From: UBA1723 sp045641625
GTDB taxonomy: Bacteria > Bacteroidota > Bacteroidia > Bacteroidales > Paludibacteraceae
Assembly (NCBI GenBank): GCA_045641625.1
Contig: JAZUHH010000035.1
Span: 1-50,348 of the forward strand
Length of the DNA: 50,348 nt
Direction of reading: 5' to 3'
Position 1 is the stretch's first letter. Every line of letters begins with the position of its first letter. The position numbers and the translations under genes are program-made. The notes beneath the pieces are model-generated. The model searched no databases. It worked only from the letters and a program-made list of their open reading frames with translations, and had not been told where the DNA came from. Below are positions 26,446 to 33,883 of this stretch, one piece after another.

Positions 26446-26453
26446 CAAATTTA
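26446..26453 (-). promoter_or_regulatory. Candidate -7 box upstream of mtgA and the polysaccharide operon
   Basis: The minus strand reads TAAATTTG, matching the Bacteroidota sigma-ABfr -7 consensus TAnnTTTG, about 40 nt before the mtgA ATG. No clear TTG lies at the right upstream distance. It is the only candidate between the divergent mtgA and panB genes in this orientation. Confidence 0.5.
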
Positions 26454-26465
26454 TAAAACTTTATC

Positions 26466-26473
26466 TAACTTTG
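26466..26473 (+). promoter_or_regulatory. Candidate -7 box upstream of panB
   Basis: The plus strand reads TAACTTTG, a match to TAnnTTTG, giving a leader of about 40 nt before the panB ATG. The -33 TTG is not evident. It faces away from the mtgA promoter, 12 nt apart, so the two divergent promoters share one short region. Confidence 0.5.
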
Positions 26474-26520
26474 TAGTGGTATAGGATTATTATTACCAAA
26501 TTACAATAACGATTAGGCTT

Positions 26521-27342
26521 ATGGCAGAAGTTACAAACAATGTGGTAAAAAAAGTTACAGCCACTTCGATCAAGTCTATGAAAGCGTCAGGAGAGAAAAT
26601 CTCAATGGTCACTTCATACGATTTTACGATGGCCCAACTTGTTGACAAGGCAGGAGTTGATATTATTCTTGTGGGAGACTCTGCGTCAAATGTGATGATT
26701 GGAAACAAGACAACTCTTCCGATCACGGTTGATGAAATGATAGTTTTTGGTAAGAGTGTGGTTAATGCTGCCAAGCGCGCTCATGTGGTAATCGACATGC
26801 CTTTTGGCAGCTACCAGGTAAGCAAAGAGGAAGGAGTTCGCAATGCCGCAAGAATAATGAAGGAAACAGGAGCCGACTCTGTGAAAATAGAGGGAGGCCT
26901 TGAGTATCTTGACACAATAAAAGCTATCATAAATGCAGGAATTCCTGTCATGGCTCACCTTGGTCTGACTCCACAATCAGTCAACAAATTCGGTGGTTAC
27001 GGAGTAAGAGCCAAAGAAGAAGCAGAAGCGTCAAAACTTATCTCTGACTCAAAACTTCTTGATGAAGCGGGATGTTATGCCATCGTACTCGAGAAAATTC
27101 CTGCAGCTCTTACTGCAAGGGTTAGGAAGGAAATCTCTATGCCTATCATCGGAATCGGAGCAGGTGTAGAAGCTGATGGACAGGTTCTTGTTCTTCAGGA
27201 TATGCTTGGAATGACACAGATGAAACTTCCAAAGTTTGTCAGAAAATACGCCAATCTTGATGAAGTGATTACTAATGCGATAAGTAACTATTGCTCTGAT
27301 GTCAAAGAAGGCAAATTCCCTGATGAAAACGAAAGTTATTAG
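26521..27342 (+). CDS. panB: 3-methyl-2-oxobutanoate hydroxymethyltransferase
   Basis: PanB makes ketopantoate from 2-oxoisovalerate and 5,10-methylene-THF, the first step of the pantothenate branch toward coenzyme A, in the cytoplasm. Family blocks run in order: MVTSYDFTMAQLVDKAGVD, LVGDSASNVMIGNKTTLPIT, VVIDMPFGSYQVS, VKIEGG, VMAHLGLTPQS and PIIGIGAGVEADGQVLVLQD followed by MLGM. The metal ligands Asp of VGDS and of VIDMPFG are present and the catalytic Glu lies in VLEKIP. Length (273 aa) is normal. It is the first plus-strand gene after the polysaccharide locus, with its own promoter. Confidence 0.97.
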   Translation: MAEVTNNVVKKVTATSIKSMKASGEKISMVTSYDFTMAQLVDKAGVDIILVGDSASNVMIGNKTTLPITVDEMIVFGKSVVNAAKRAHVVIDMPFGSYQVSKEEGVRNAARIMKETGADSVKIEGGLEYLDTIKAIINAGIPVMAHLGLTPQSVNKFGGYGVRAKEEAEASKLISDSKLLDEAGCYAIVLEKIPAALTARVRKEISMPIIGIGAGVEADGQVLVLQDMLGMTQMKLPKFVRKYANLDEVITNAISNYCSDVKEGKFPDENESY

Positions 27343-27365
27343 TCAATAAATATACTCAGTGTCCC

Positions 27366-27752
27366 ATGAAAAGACTCATATTCTTCTTATTTGCAATAAT
27401 GTCTCTTTGTGCTTCTGCGCAAGAACAGGCGTACCTTCTAATAAAGGACAACGACGGTACATATAACATGTTTGCCGGAGGTCAATTAACTCTTGAAGAA
27501 CTGCTGAATACTGAAAAAATTGTGATGGATTCGGGAATTGGTGAAGTTGTGCTATTCAATCCACGCAGATTTGACACCATGTACAATGTATCTCCAGATC
27601 CCATTGTTGGAAATACTATTCCTGACAAAATAAGAATAGAGTGGGAAAAATCATTGAATCCGGGAAAAACTATATTTTTCACAGGAATAAGATATAAAGA
27701 CTCTAACGGAATAGAACAGAATGCTAATCCTATAGAAGTTAAAATCAAATAA
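27366..27752 (+). CDS. Small secreted protein of unknown function
   Basis: I do not recognise this 128-residue protein. The start MKRLIFFLFAIMSLCASAQE is a clear signal peptide with a likely signal peptidase I site after ASA (about residue 18); the cysteine does not sit in a good lipobox. The mature part is small, with beta-strand-like segments and IRIEWEKSLNPGKTIFFTGI near residues 85-105. It would be periplasmic or exported. It is 23 nt downstream of panB and may be cotranscribed with it, without an obvious functional link. Confidence 0.75.
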   Translation: MKRLIFFLFAIMSLCASAQEQAYLLIKDNDGTYNMFAGGQLTLEELLNTEKIVMDSGIGEVVLFNPRRFDTMYNVSPDPIVGNTIPDKIRIEWEKSLNPGKTIFFTGIRYKDSNGIEQNANPIEVKIK

Positions 27753-27779
27753 ATATGTCTCTTATTCGCAAAAAATATA

Positions 27780-27787
27780 TATTTTTG
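27780..27787 (+). promoter_or_regulatory. Candidate -7 box upstream of the zinc-ribbon/CD225 gene
   Basis: The plus strand reads TATTTTTG, matching TAnnTTTG, 23 nt before the ATG at 27811. No well-placed TTG is seen upstream. Confidence 0.4.
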
Positions 27788-27810
27788 CCGAAAATTTTGT
27801 AAAATACTTT

Positions 27811-28236
27811 ATGGAAACAGAAACTAAGATTTGTTTGTCTTGTGGAAAGGAGATGGATGTAAATGCTGTCAGATGTCCACATTGCGGCGCTGTGAGAGGC
27901 AGAAAGATGCCTCAGCCTAATGCTCACATAGCATACGCTATTATTACTATGATTTGCTGTTGCTTCCCTTGCGGATTGGTGTCTTTGATCTATGCAACTC
28001 AAGTTGGAAAGAAATACGAAGCGGGAGATTACATTGGCTCACTAAAAGCCAGTAAGACAGCTAACAGCTGGTCAAATTGGGGATGGTTCATTACAATCGT
28101 TCTTCCTGTAATTATTTTTGCTTTGTTCTACTTGTTCACATTGATTGCTTCCCATATTCCTGGAGGAGAGGAGTTTGTGAAGAGTACATTGGAATCAATC
28201 AAAGAGCTTTCTGATAAAGTTAACGAAGCTAGATAA
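27811..28236 (+). CDS. Zinc-ribbon plus CD225/dispanin membrane protein
   Basis: The N-terminus holds a zinc ribbon, CLSCG and CPHCG, with ligands C8, C11, C22 and C25. A CD225/dispanin domain follows: AYAIITMICCCFPCGLVSLI, an intramembrane segment with clustered cysteines, then YATQVGKKYEAGDYIGSLKA and SKTANSWSNWGWFITIVLP with a second transmembrane helix (about 90-115). The C-terminus is a short charged helix. The domain is shared with vertebrate IFITM proteins; bacterial members are of unknown function, mostly small inner-membrane proteins. A strong terminator follows the gene. The domain call is firm, any function would be a guess. Confidence 0.87.
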   Translation: METETKICLSCGKEMDVNAVRCPHCGAVRGRKMPQPNAHIAYAIITMICCCFPCGLVSLIYATQVGKKYEAGDYIGSLKASKTANSWSNWGWFITIVLPVIIFALFYLFTLIASHIPGGEEFVKSTLESIKELSDKVNEAR

Positions 28237-28257
28237 CATATCAAGATAGTTTGAAAT

Positions 28258-28297
28258 AAAAGGAACGTAGCGTTTATGAAACGCTACGTTCCTTTTT
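28258..28297 (+). terminator. Rho-independent terminator after the CD225 gene
   Basis: A perfect 14-bp stem, ggaacgtagcgttt paired with aaacgctacgttcc, closes a 3-nt loop and is followed by a run of five T. It begins 26 nt past the stop codon at 28236. Confidence 0.93.
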
Positions 28298-28360
28298 ATT
28301 TTTTGAAAATTTGAATATCTATATCCGTTTATTTGAAAAAGAAACCTCTACATAAATTAA

Positions 28361-28476
28361 ATGGAGGGAACTTCACAGCCCCCTCCGTTTTAATTTAACC
28401 TAAACCTTAATTATGAAAAAATCTACCTGTTTTTGTTTTCAACTGCAAAAGTAAATGTTATTCAGCAAATTCACAA
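28361..28476 (-). ncRNA. Candidate small RNA or orphan leader with own promoter
   Basis: On the minus strand a TTG (28474-28476), a 20-nt spacer and TACTTTTG (28446-28453) form a good Bacteroidota promoter with no gene directly after it. About 55 nt further on lies a GC-rich hairpin, ggaggg paired with ccctcc around a 12-nt loop (28363-28386), in an otherwise AT-rich gap. The predicted RNA would be about 80 nt. There is no long U run after the hairpin, so the 3' end is uncertain. The gap 28300-28587 holds no other feature I can support. Confidence 0.3.
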
Positions 28477-28587
28477 ATTTTTTTTCCTAAAATGCACAGA
28501 ATTTGCCTAATTGGTGGGAATAATTGCGCAAATGCCGCCTATTTAGCTAAAAAACACAATAATGTGCAGTGAAATTGCACAACTCGC

Positions 28588-29292
28588 TTATAGATTAGAC
28601 GGCATTATGTCAACCAAACCACAGACTTCTTCCCAAGACATGATATCATAAGCCACACTGCTCCTGTCAATCTTTTCAGTCTTTTTTGACTCGATGCAGA
28701 CAAATGGCATTCCCGCATTTACAGCACCTCCGTCGGCCCCAGGAGTATCGCCTATCATCAGCACTTCATTAGGCTGAAGCTGCAAATCATCGCATATCTC
28801 CCTGAAAAGTCTGGCAACCGGCTTCAACGCGCCCATATCTTCAGCACAATAATACTTGCCGATGTGCGCCGTATCTATGCCAAGCCCCTCTATCTTTTCC
28901 CTGCCCATAGCGTAATCTGAAAAGATATGAACCTGTATTCCCTTGTCATGAAAAGAATTTATCAATTTTGAGGCGTTTTCACGGGGTTTCTTGTGCTTCG
29001 CTATAACATTAGTCATATAGGGCATATAAATGTCCTTATACCACGTTTCCAGGTAGCTTTCCGACTTCCCAGTCTTCTTCGCCAAGCGCTTGAAGAATTC
29101 CTTATAGAATGCTTCGGCATTACCATAATCCTCATTCTTTATTTCATTTCTTACTTTGCGCTCATTGAAAGACAACAGAGACCTGAAGATATCGCCTACA
29201 ATAATCCAAAAAGCAATACCACCGGAATAAAGCGTCCCATCAACGTCAAAAACTACAGCTTTAATCTTACTTAAATCTTGTTTTGGAGTCAT
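28588..29292 (-). CDS. HAD-superfamily hydrolase (phosphatase)
   Basis: This 234-residue protein has HAD motif I, VVFDVDGTLY, with nucleophile D16 and general acid D18; motif II, VHIFSDYA (Ser); the motif III lysine in ALKPVARLF; and motif IV, LMIGDTPGADGGAVNAGM. A helical cap domain of about 80 residues lies between motifs I and II, as in subfamily I. It probably dephosphorylates a small metabolite. It lies alone between a hairpin gap and the GH3 gene's terminator, so neighbours do not indicate a substrate. Confidence 0.9.
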   Translation of the reverse strand: MTPKQDLSKIKAVVFDVDGTLYSGGIAFWIIVGDIFRSLLSFNERKVRNEIKNEDYGNAEAFYKEFFKRLAKKTGKSESYLETWYKDIYMPYMTNVIAKHKKPRENASKLINSFHDKGIQVHIFSDYAMGREKIEGLGIDTAHIGKYYCAEDMGALKPVARLFREICDDLQLQPNEVLMIGDTPGADGGAVNAGMPFVCIESKKTEKIDRSSVAYDIMSWEEVCGLVDIMPSNL

Positions 29293-29305
29293 AGTTTAAT
29301 AAATT

Positions 29306-29334
29306 GAAAAAGAGACGCCTTTTACAGCGTCTCT
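29306..29334 (-). terminator. Terminator of the GH3-family gene
   Basis: The 8-bp stem agagacgc/gcgtctct (29311-29318 with 29327-29334) closes an 8-nt loop. On the minus strand it is followed by a run of T (complement of the aaaaa at 29306-29310), which is the right layout for ending the transcript of the gene to its right. Confidence 0.85.
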
Positions 29335-29362
29335 ATAATAATAGAATTGTGGAAAGTCTGAA

Positions 29363-31072
29363 CTAGGCCTTTACCAAATCCTTGAACTTTGCGTGCCTCT
29401 TCTCGTCCTGAAGAAGGATGTTAAGCTTGAACTGTCCGTCTCTTGCTCCCTCATCAATACAACGAGCCTTGAACTTCTCGAAAGAGTTTTCTACAAGCAT
29501 GTGTGCAATTGGATCCTTAACGCGGAACGAAGCTCTCTTGGCGTCGTACTCGATGTTAATCTCCTTCAACTTTGTATCAACAAGCTTGTTGAACTCATCT
29601 GCCTCAGCCTGAGTAGTGTTCTGATCCTCGAATTCGTAATAGAACTGATAAGCAGAAATCTCCATGTCAGCAAATCCGATATAGAACTTAAGCTTCTTTC
29701 CTGTCTGCTTTGAAACTTCCTCGACAGCTGTAATGAACTGACGCTCATGAAGTTTCTCTCCTGTCATGGTAACAATACCATTGATCTTCTGGATCATGTG
29801 GATTGTCGGAATAGAATTGAACATTCCATCCACCTCAAGAAGGTCGCTCATTGTGTAGCGGTAAAGACCTGCCCATGTAGTTACGTATGGACAATACTTC
29901 TTTCCCATCTCCAATTCATGAAGCTGAAGGAACTTAGGGTTCTCGCTATCCACATCATGCTCCTCAACAAACTCGAAGTAGTGCATGTGAGGGAACACAA
30001 CTGTTCCGTTTGTATCCTTTGTCTCCGGCATAACTAGTCCGGCACGACACTCAGAAGAGAAGTAGCTGAACTCCTGATGCAAGCAGCAGTCAGGGAACGA
30101 ATTCTTAAACTTGTCAAGGTACATGCGAGTATTACCGCACTTCCAAGTATTAAGAATCTGAAGGTTTGGCCAATAGTGCTTAGGAAGAACTGTACCGTAC
30201 TTTGCCTTCAAGGCACGAAGCTCGGCAGCTCTCTTTGGATTTGGCTTAATGTTCTTCTCTGCAAGCATACTTGCACGAAGCTCGTCAGAGATGTTGATCT
30301 TTGAACTGATTGTTCCGTTCTCGATATCGTTTACATAGTCGTCAAAGAACTCGTTTACATTGTTCTGCATCTCGACAATAGTAGAAGGGTTCGCTGTTAC
30401 AACAAGTGTAACATCCTGCTCGATACCGAAACGCATAATGCAATAGTAGCGTGCCTTGTAGTCGGCGATAGTGAATACATCTGCAGGGGCTGTGTAAAGC
30501 TTCTTTACAAAGCCTGGACAGTCACGCTGAGTAACACCGGAAACCGAACCGAACACTGTATTGTCTGGAGCATATCCCTCGATAGCCTTACCTACGATGG
30601 AAACAATCTTACCCTCGAATACTTTTGGTCTGTTCTCGATAAACGAATAAAGCCAAACCTTAGTCATCTTCGAGTAGATGTTGTCATAATATTCGTTAGT
30701 AATAGGAATCCACTTAGGCTCGCTTGTTGTACCAGATGTAGTAGCATACATCTTTGGCTTGCCAGGGAAAAGGATATTTTCCTCACCTTTCTTATGTCTC
30801 TCTACGTAAGGTCGGAAATCCTCATAGTCATTGGCTTTTACATTCTGACGATAAGCCTCGAAAAGTTCATCATCAGTCTTTGACTCCAAAATCTTTGCAA
30901 AATTGTGCTCTTTACCGTAAACAGAATCCTTAGCATAGTTAAGGATAGCTCTAAGAGTCTCTGCCTGAGACTTCTTACAATCCATAGAAGCCTTTACTAA
31001 CTGCTTCTTGTTAATCTTTCCTGCAACAGTTAAAAGAAACTTTGCCAGTACAGAATTAAAAGACTTTGCCAT
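29363..31072 (-). CDS. GH3 auxin-responsive promoter family protein (acyl-amido synthetase-like)
   Basis: This 569-residue protein belongs to the GH3 superfamily of adenylating enzymes, which in plants conjugate amino acids to jasmonate or auxin. ATP-binding landmarks are visible: MYATTSGTTSEPKWIPIT (motif 1, T-S-G-T-T-x-x-x-K), CLHQEFSYFSSECRAGLVMP and TWAGLYRYTMSDLLEV (the YRY-D motif), plus a C-terminal lid region with TGEKLHERQFITAV. The ATG at 31072 is preferred over an ORF start at 31129 because it gives the MAKSFNSVLAKF start and lies after a promoter. Bacteroidota homologues are common but their substrate is not known to me. Confidence 0.9.
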   Translation of the reverse strand: MAKSFNSVLAKFLLTVAGKINKKQLVKASMDCKKSQAETLRAILNYAKDSVYGKEHNFAKILESKTDDELFEAYRQNVKANDYEDFRPYVERHKKGEENILFPGKPKMYATTSGTTSEPKWIPITNEYYDNIYSKMTKVWLYSFIENRPKVFEGKIVSIVGKAIEGYAPDNTVFGSVSGVTQRDCPGFVKKLYTAPADVFTIADYKARYYCIMRFGIEQDVTLVVTANPSTIVEMQNNVNEFFDDYVNDIENGTISSKINISDELRASMLAEKNIKPNPKRAAELRALKAKYGTVLPKHYWPNLQILNTWKCGNTRMYLDKFKNSFPDCCLHQEFSYFSSECRAGLVMPETKDTNGTVVFPHMHYFEFVEEHDVDSENPKFLQLHELEMGKKYCPYVTTWAGLYRYTMSDLLEVDGMFNSIPTIHMIQKINGIVTMTGEKLHERQFITAVEEVSKQTGKKLKFYIGFADMEISAYQFYYEFEDQNTTQAEADEFNKLVDTKLKEINIEYDAKRASFRVKDPIAHMLVENSFEKFKARCIDEGARDGQFKLNILLQDEKRHAKFKDLVKA

Positions 31073-31114
31073 AAAATATATTTCTTTGTTTCTATTCAAA
31101 TTAAGTAACGGATG

Positions 31115-31122
31115 CAAAGATA
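31115..31122 (-). promoter_or_regulatory. Candidate -7 box upstream of the GH3 gene
   Basis: The minus strand reads TATCTTTG, an exact TAnnTTTG match, 42 nt before the chosen ATG. An 11-bp inverted repeat with one mismatch (31160-31170 and 31184-31194, core ggcaca/tgtgcc) lies about 40 nt upstream and could be an operator. Confidence 0.5.
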
Positions 31123-31229
31123 TAAACAAAATTTATTATTTATTGGAACAATCGTTCGAAATTCGGCACATTCGCACTTATTTTGTGCCAAATTGGAATA
31201 AACTAATACAAACAGGCGATTTAATAAAC

Positions 31230-31258
31230 AAAAAATGGTGGCAGAACCACCATTTTTT
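31230..31258 (-). terminator. Terminator of rprXY (symmetrical hairpin)
   Basis: A perfect 12-bp stem, aaaaaatggtgg with ccaccatttttt, closes a 5-nt loop, 36 nt after the rprY stop. A/T runs on both sides mean it could act in both directions, though only the minus strand has a gene ending here. Confidence 0.88.
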
Positions 31259-31294
31259 ATCACTTTTTAAGCTTATGTCAACAATTTTCCAAAA

Positions 31295-32014
31295 CTAATC
31301 CTCCTTCTGCTCAGGGAAAACAAGCTTATAGCCCTTGCCATGAACATTCAGAAGCTTCACATCCGGATCAGCCTCAACAATCTTGCGAAGTTTTGTAATA
31401 TATACGTCCATACTGCGCGCATTGAACGCCGAATCGTCAATCCAGATTGACTTCAACGCCTGGGTACGCTCAAGAATATCGTTGCCCTTGGAACACAATA
31501 AGGAAAGCAGTTCGTGCTCCTTGGTAGTTAGCTTCTTTACCAAAGTTCCGTTTGACATCAGTTCCTGAGTATGGGTGTCGTATGTAAAGCTTCCAAAGCT
31601 ATAGACCAGATTCTCCTGCTTCTTCACTCCGCCCGAACGACGAAGAATAGCCGTGATTCTCAACAAAAGCTCCTCCATGCTGAAAGGCTTCGTGATATAA
31701 TCGTCAGCTCCACGCTTGAAACCTTCCAGAATATCGTCCTTTAGAGTTTTTGCTGTCAAAAATAAGATTGGAATATTTGCATCTATTTCACGAACGCTTG
31801 ATGCCAAGGTAAAACCGTCCATAATCGGCATCATGACATCAAACACACAGATATCGAATCTGTCGGACTTGAACGCCTTCAATCCCTGAAGTCCGTCTGT
31901 CTTCAAGACAACTTCATAGTCTTTTGCGGCTAGATATTCTCCTAACAATCCTCCCAAACTCTCGTCATCCTCACACAAAAGTATCTTCGCCAAATAATTC
32001 TTTTTCTCGTCCAT
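31295..32014 (-). CDS. rprY: OmpR-family response regulator (RprY-like)
   Basis: The N-terminal receiver domain has the acidic pair in LLCEDDESL (D16, D17), the phosphoacceptor D59 in VFDVMMP, Thr of FLTAKT and Lys of ITKPFS. The C-terminal winged helix (about 135-235) ends with ARSMDVYITKLRKI and VHGKGYKLV, the DNA-recognition helix and wing of OmpR/PhoB regulators. Length and sequence fit RprY of Bacteroides, the partner of RprX. It is downstream of the kinase gene with a 28-nt gap, so kinase and regulator are one operon. Confidence 0.93.
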   Translation of the reverse strand: MDEKKNYLAKILLCEDDESLGGLLGEYLAAKDYEVVLKTDGLQGLKAFKSDRFDICVFDVMMPIMDGFTLASSVREIDANIPILFLTAKTLKDDILEGFKRGADDYITKPFSMEELLLRITAILRRSGGVKKQENLVYSFGSFTYDTHTQELMSNGTLVKKLTTKEHELLSLLCSKGNDILERTQALKSIWIDDSAFNARSMDVYITKLRKIVEADPDVKLLNVHGKGYKLVFPEQKED

Positions 32015-32042
32015 AAGATTTTAATTTTTTCAATTGATTATA

Positions 32043-33530
32043 TTAGATTTTCATGCTTGGAATGGAAATTGTAAAGGTTGTACCCTTTCCAAAGACACTG
32101 TCGCACGTTATTTTTCCCTTGTGGTCAGTAACCACTTTGTGAACATAGGCAAGACCTAGACCGAAACCCTTCACGTTGTGGACACTTCCTGTTGAAACTC
32201 TAAAGAACTTCTCAAAAACCTTCTTTTGATCGGACTTTCTGATTCCTATACCGTTGTCGGTAACTGAAATGAAAAGCTTGTCCTTGTCGTTCCATGTCCT
32301 TACCTTGAGCAGAGGTGTGCCCTCGGTATATTTCAGCGCATTGTCAAGAAGGTTGTAGATGATGTTTGTAAAATGCACCTCGTCAACCTTGACAAACGGA
32401 TTGTCCGCGTCTATGTCAGTCTCTATGTCACCCCCTCTGGCCTCGACCTTGATTGCAAAATTGCTCGCAATGTTTACGACAAGATCGTTTATGTCAAGCT
32501 CCACAAGTTTAAGGGCGGAACTCTCTCTCTCCAGGATCGACATCTGGAGCACCTTGTCAATCTGCTGGGTCAGTCTCTTGGTCTCGTCAGCTATGACACC
32601 AGTCAAATGGTTTATCATTTTCGGGGTCTTGCTCACACTGTCGTCCGAAAGCATCTGCGAAGCCAAAGAAATCGATGAAACCGGAGTTTTTAGCTCGTGA
32701 GTCATGTTGTTCATGAAATCCGATCGCATCTGGCTGAGCTTCTTTTCCTTTGTGATCATCACTAGAGAGACAATGAATGTGAACAACAGCAGTGCTGACA
32801 AAACCAAAGCAGGCGTTATGCTCTTCATCATCGAGAATACGTAGGACTTTCGGGTAGGGAAATAGATCTTCATATAGTTGCCACCCTGAGTCGGATCATT
32901 AGGGAACAACATCTGCGAATATACGACTGTCTCCTTGTTTGGAGCATAGCCATCGCTCTTATATACCTCGACTCCCGTTCTGTCCACGACAGCAAACCTG
33001 TGGGGAATATTGATATCGAGCAAATCCTTCTGCCTTTCAAGTACGGCATTCAGGTGTCCGAAATCTACTCTTTCAGTAATAGGCATTGCGTAATTGTCGC
33101 AAAGCAGACGCAAGAGAAGATCATCAAGCAAAGCCTTCTCCTCTCTGAATCTCACTTTCAGCCTGGATTGCATGATCTGAGAAGTTGCCTCGAGCGCGGT
33201 CTTGTCGGACTGAGACTCCAGATATGACTTCGGAGGAATACGCTTGCAACTTGTCTGTGTCATCTTCGCCTGTTCTATCTTGCTGTGTCTTAGCTCGGTC
33301 TTGTCCACAGCCTCCTGGTCTGTGCCGATGGATTCGAGCAGATATTTGTTTGTTTCCTCCTCCTCAAGCACTCTGGCAGAACGGAATAGACATCGACGCA
33401 CCAGATCGTTAAACTGACTCTCGTGCATCAAGTGTGCTTCTCGAATATAGGAAGACTGCACAATAATCAATCCAACGAATGAAATGAGCATAATGCCGCC
33501 CAGCCACATGATCGCCATTCGTTTTCTCAC
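32043..33530 (-). CDS. rprX: Sensor histidine kinase (RprX-like)
   Basis: Two membrane helices (about 7-26 and 238-260) flank a periplasmic sensor region of about 210 residues. The HisKA box is DFMNNMTHELKTPVSS with phosphoacceptor H278, directly after the second helix without an obvious HAMP domain. The ATPase part has the N box NIIYNLLDNALKYTE, G1 SVTDNGIGI and G2 VKGFGLGLAYV. It is expected to phosphorylate RprY. The start is a GTG giving MRKRM; the ATG at 33518 is a close alternative. A textbook promoter lies just upstream. Confidence 0.93.
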   Translation of the reverse strand: MRKRMAIMWLGGIMLISFVGLIIVQSSYIREAHLMHESQFNDLVRRCLFRSARVLEEEETNKYLLESIGTDQEAVDKTELRHSKIEQAKMTQTSCKRIPPKSYLESQSDKTALEATSQIMQSRLKVRFREEKALLDDLLLRLLCDNYAMPITERVDFGHLNAVLERQKDLLDINIPHRFAVVDRTGVEVYKSDGYAPNKETVVYSQMLFPNDPTQGGNYMKIYFPTRKSYVFSMMKSITPALVLSALLLFTFIVSLVMITKEKKLSQMRSDFMNNMTHELKTPVSSISLASQMLSDDSVSKTPKMINHLTGVIADETKRLTQQIDKVLQMSILERESSALKLVELDINDLVVNIASNFAIKVEARGGDIETDIDADNPFVKVDEVHFTNIIYNLLDNALKYTEGTPLLKVRTWNDKDKLFISVTDNGIGIRKSDQKKVFEKFFRVSTGSVHNVKGFGLGLAYVHKVVTDHKGKITCDSVFGKGTTFTISIPSMKI

Positions 33531-33553
33531 AACATCATCATTTTAAGACAGTC

Positions 33554-33583
33554 CAAAGATAGAGCATTTTTTTAACATTTCAA
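33554..33583 (-). promoter_or_regulatory. Promoter of rprXY
   Basis: On the minus strand TTG (complement of 33581-33583), exactly 19 nt, then TATCTTTG (complement of 33554-33561) match both elements and the spacing of the Bacteroidota housekeeping promoter. The predicted start is roughly 20-30 nt before the rprX start codon. Confidence 0.75.
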
Positions 33584-33880
33584 TTACTTTGAGCGCTTTT
33601 AGTGTCTTTTTTAAGATTTTATAACATTTGGACAACTTTCTTCTTCGTTTTGTTCATAAATTTCACTGCAATGCACTCATTTTTTCAAAAAGGACCTGAA
33701 AAGGGGAAAAAGCACGATTAAATCATATTTCTTTCCACAATTTTCAAAAATAAATTAACAATTTTTTGTGATGAAACCGACAGTTTTTGAAAGTCTTGAT
33801 AATTCCTTCAAAAATTGTTGATAAAAAATAGACAAAAAAGCCTTAAATTTGCTGAAAATAACAAAGAAGTGCAATTTTAG
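33562..33880. other. Intergenic region between divergent rprX and TPR genes
   Basis: About 320 AT-rich bases between divergent transcripts. Apart from the two promoters at its ends I see only A/T tracts and short direct repeats of no clear meaning. The stretch 33600-33800 could hold binding sites for RprY, but no repeated motif stands out by eye. Confidence 0.5.
33818..33851 (+). promoter_or_regulatory. Candidate promoter of the TPR/beta-barrel operon
   Basis: TAAATTTG (33844-33851) matches the -7 consensus and a TTG lies 23 nt upstream (33818-33820), slightly farther than usual. The leader to the ATG at 33884 would be about 25 nt. Confidence 0.55.
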
Positions 33881-33883
33881 GTG

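Noticed and set aside
28414..28455. 13-codon ORF MKKSTCFCFQLQK
   Set aside because: Too short, with no gene after it to regulate on that strand, and overlapping a promoter-like sequence on the other strand.
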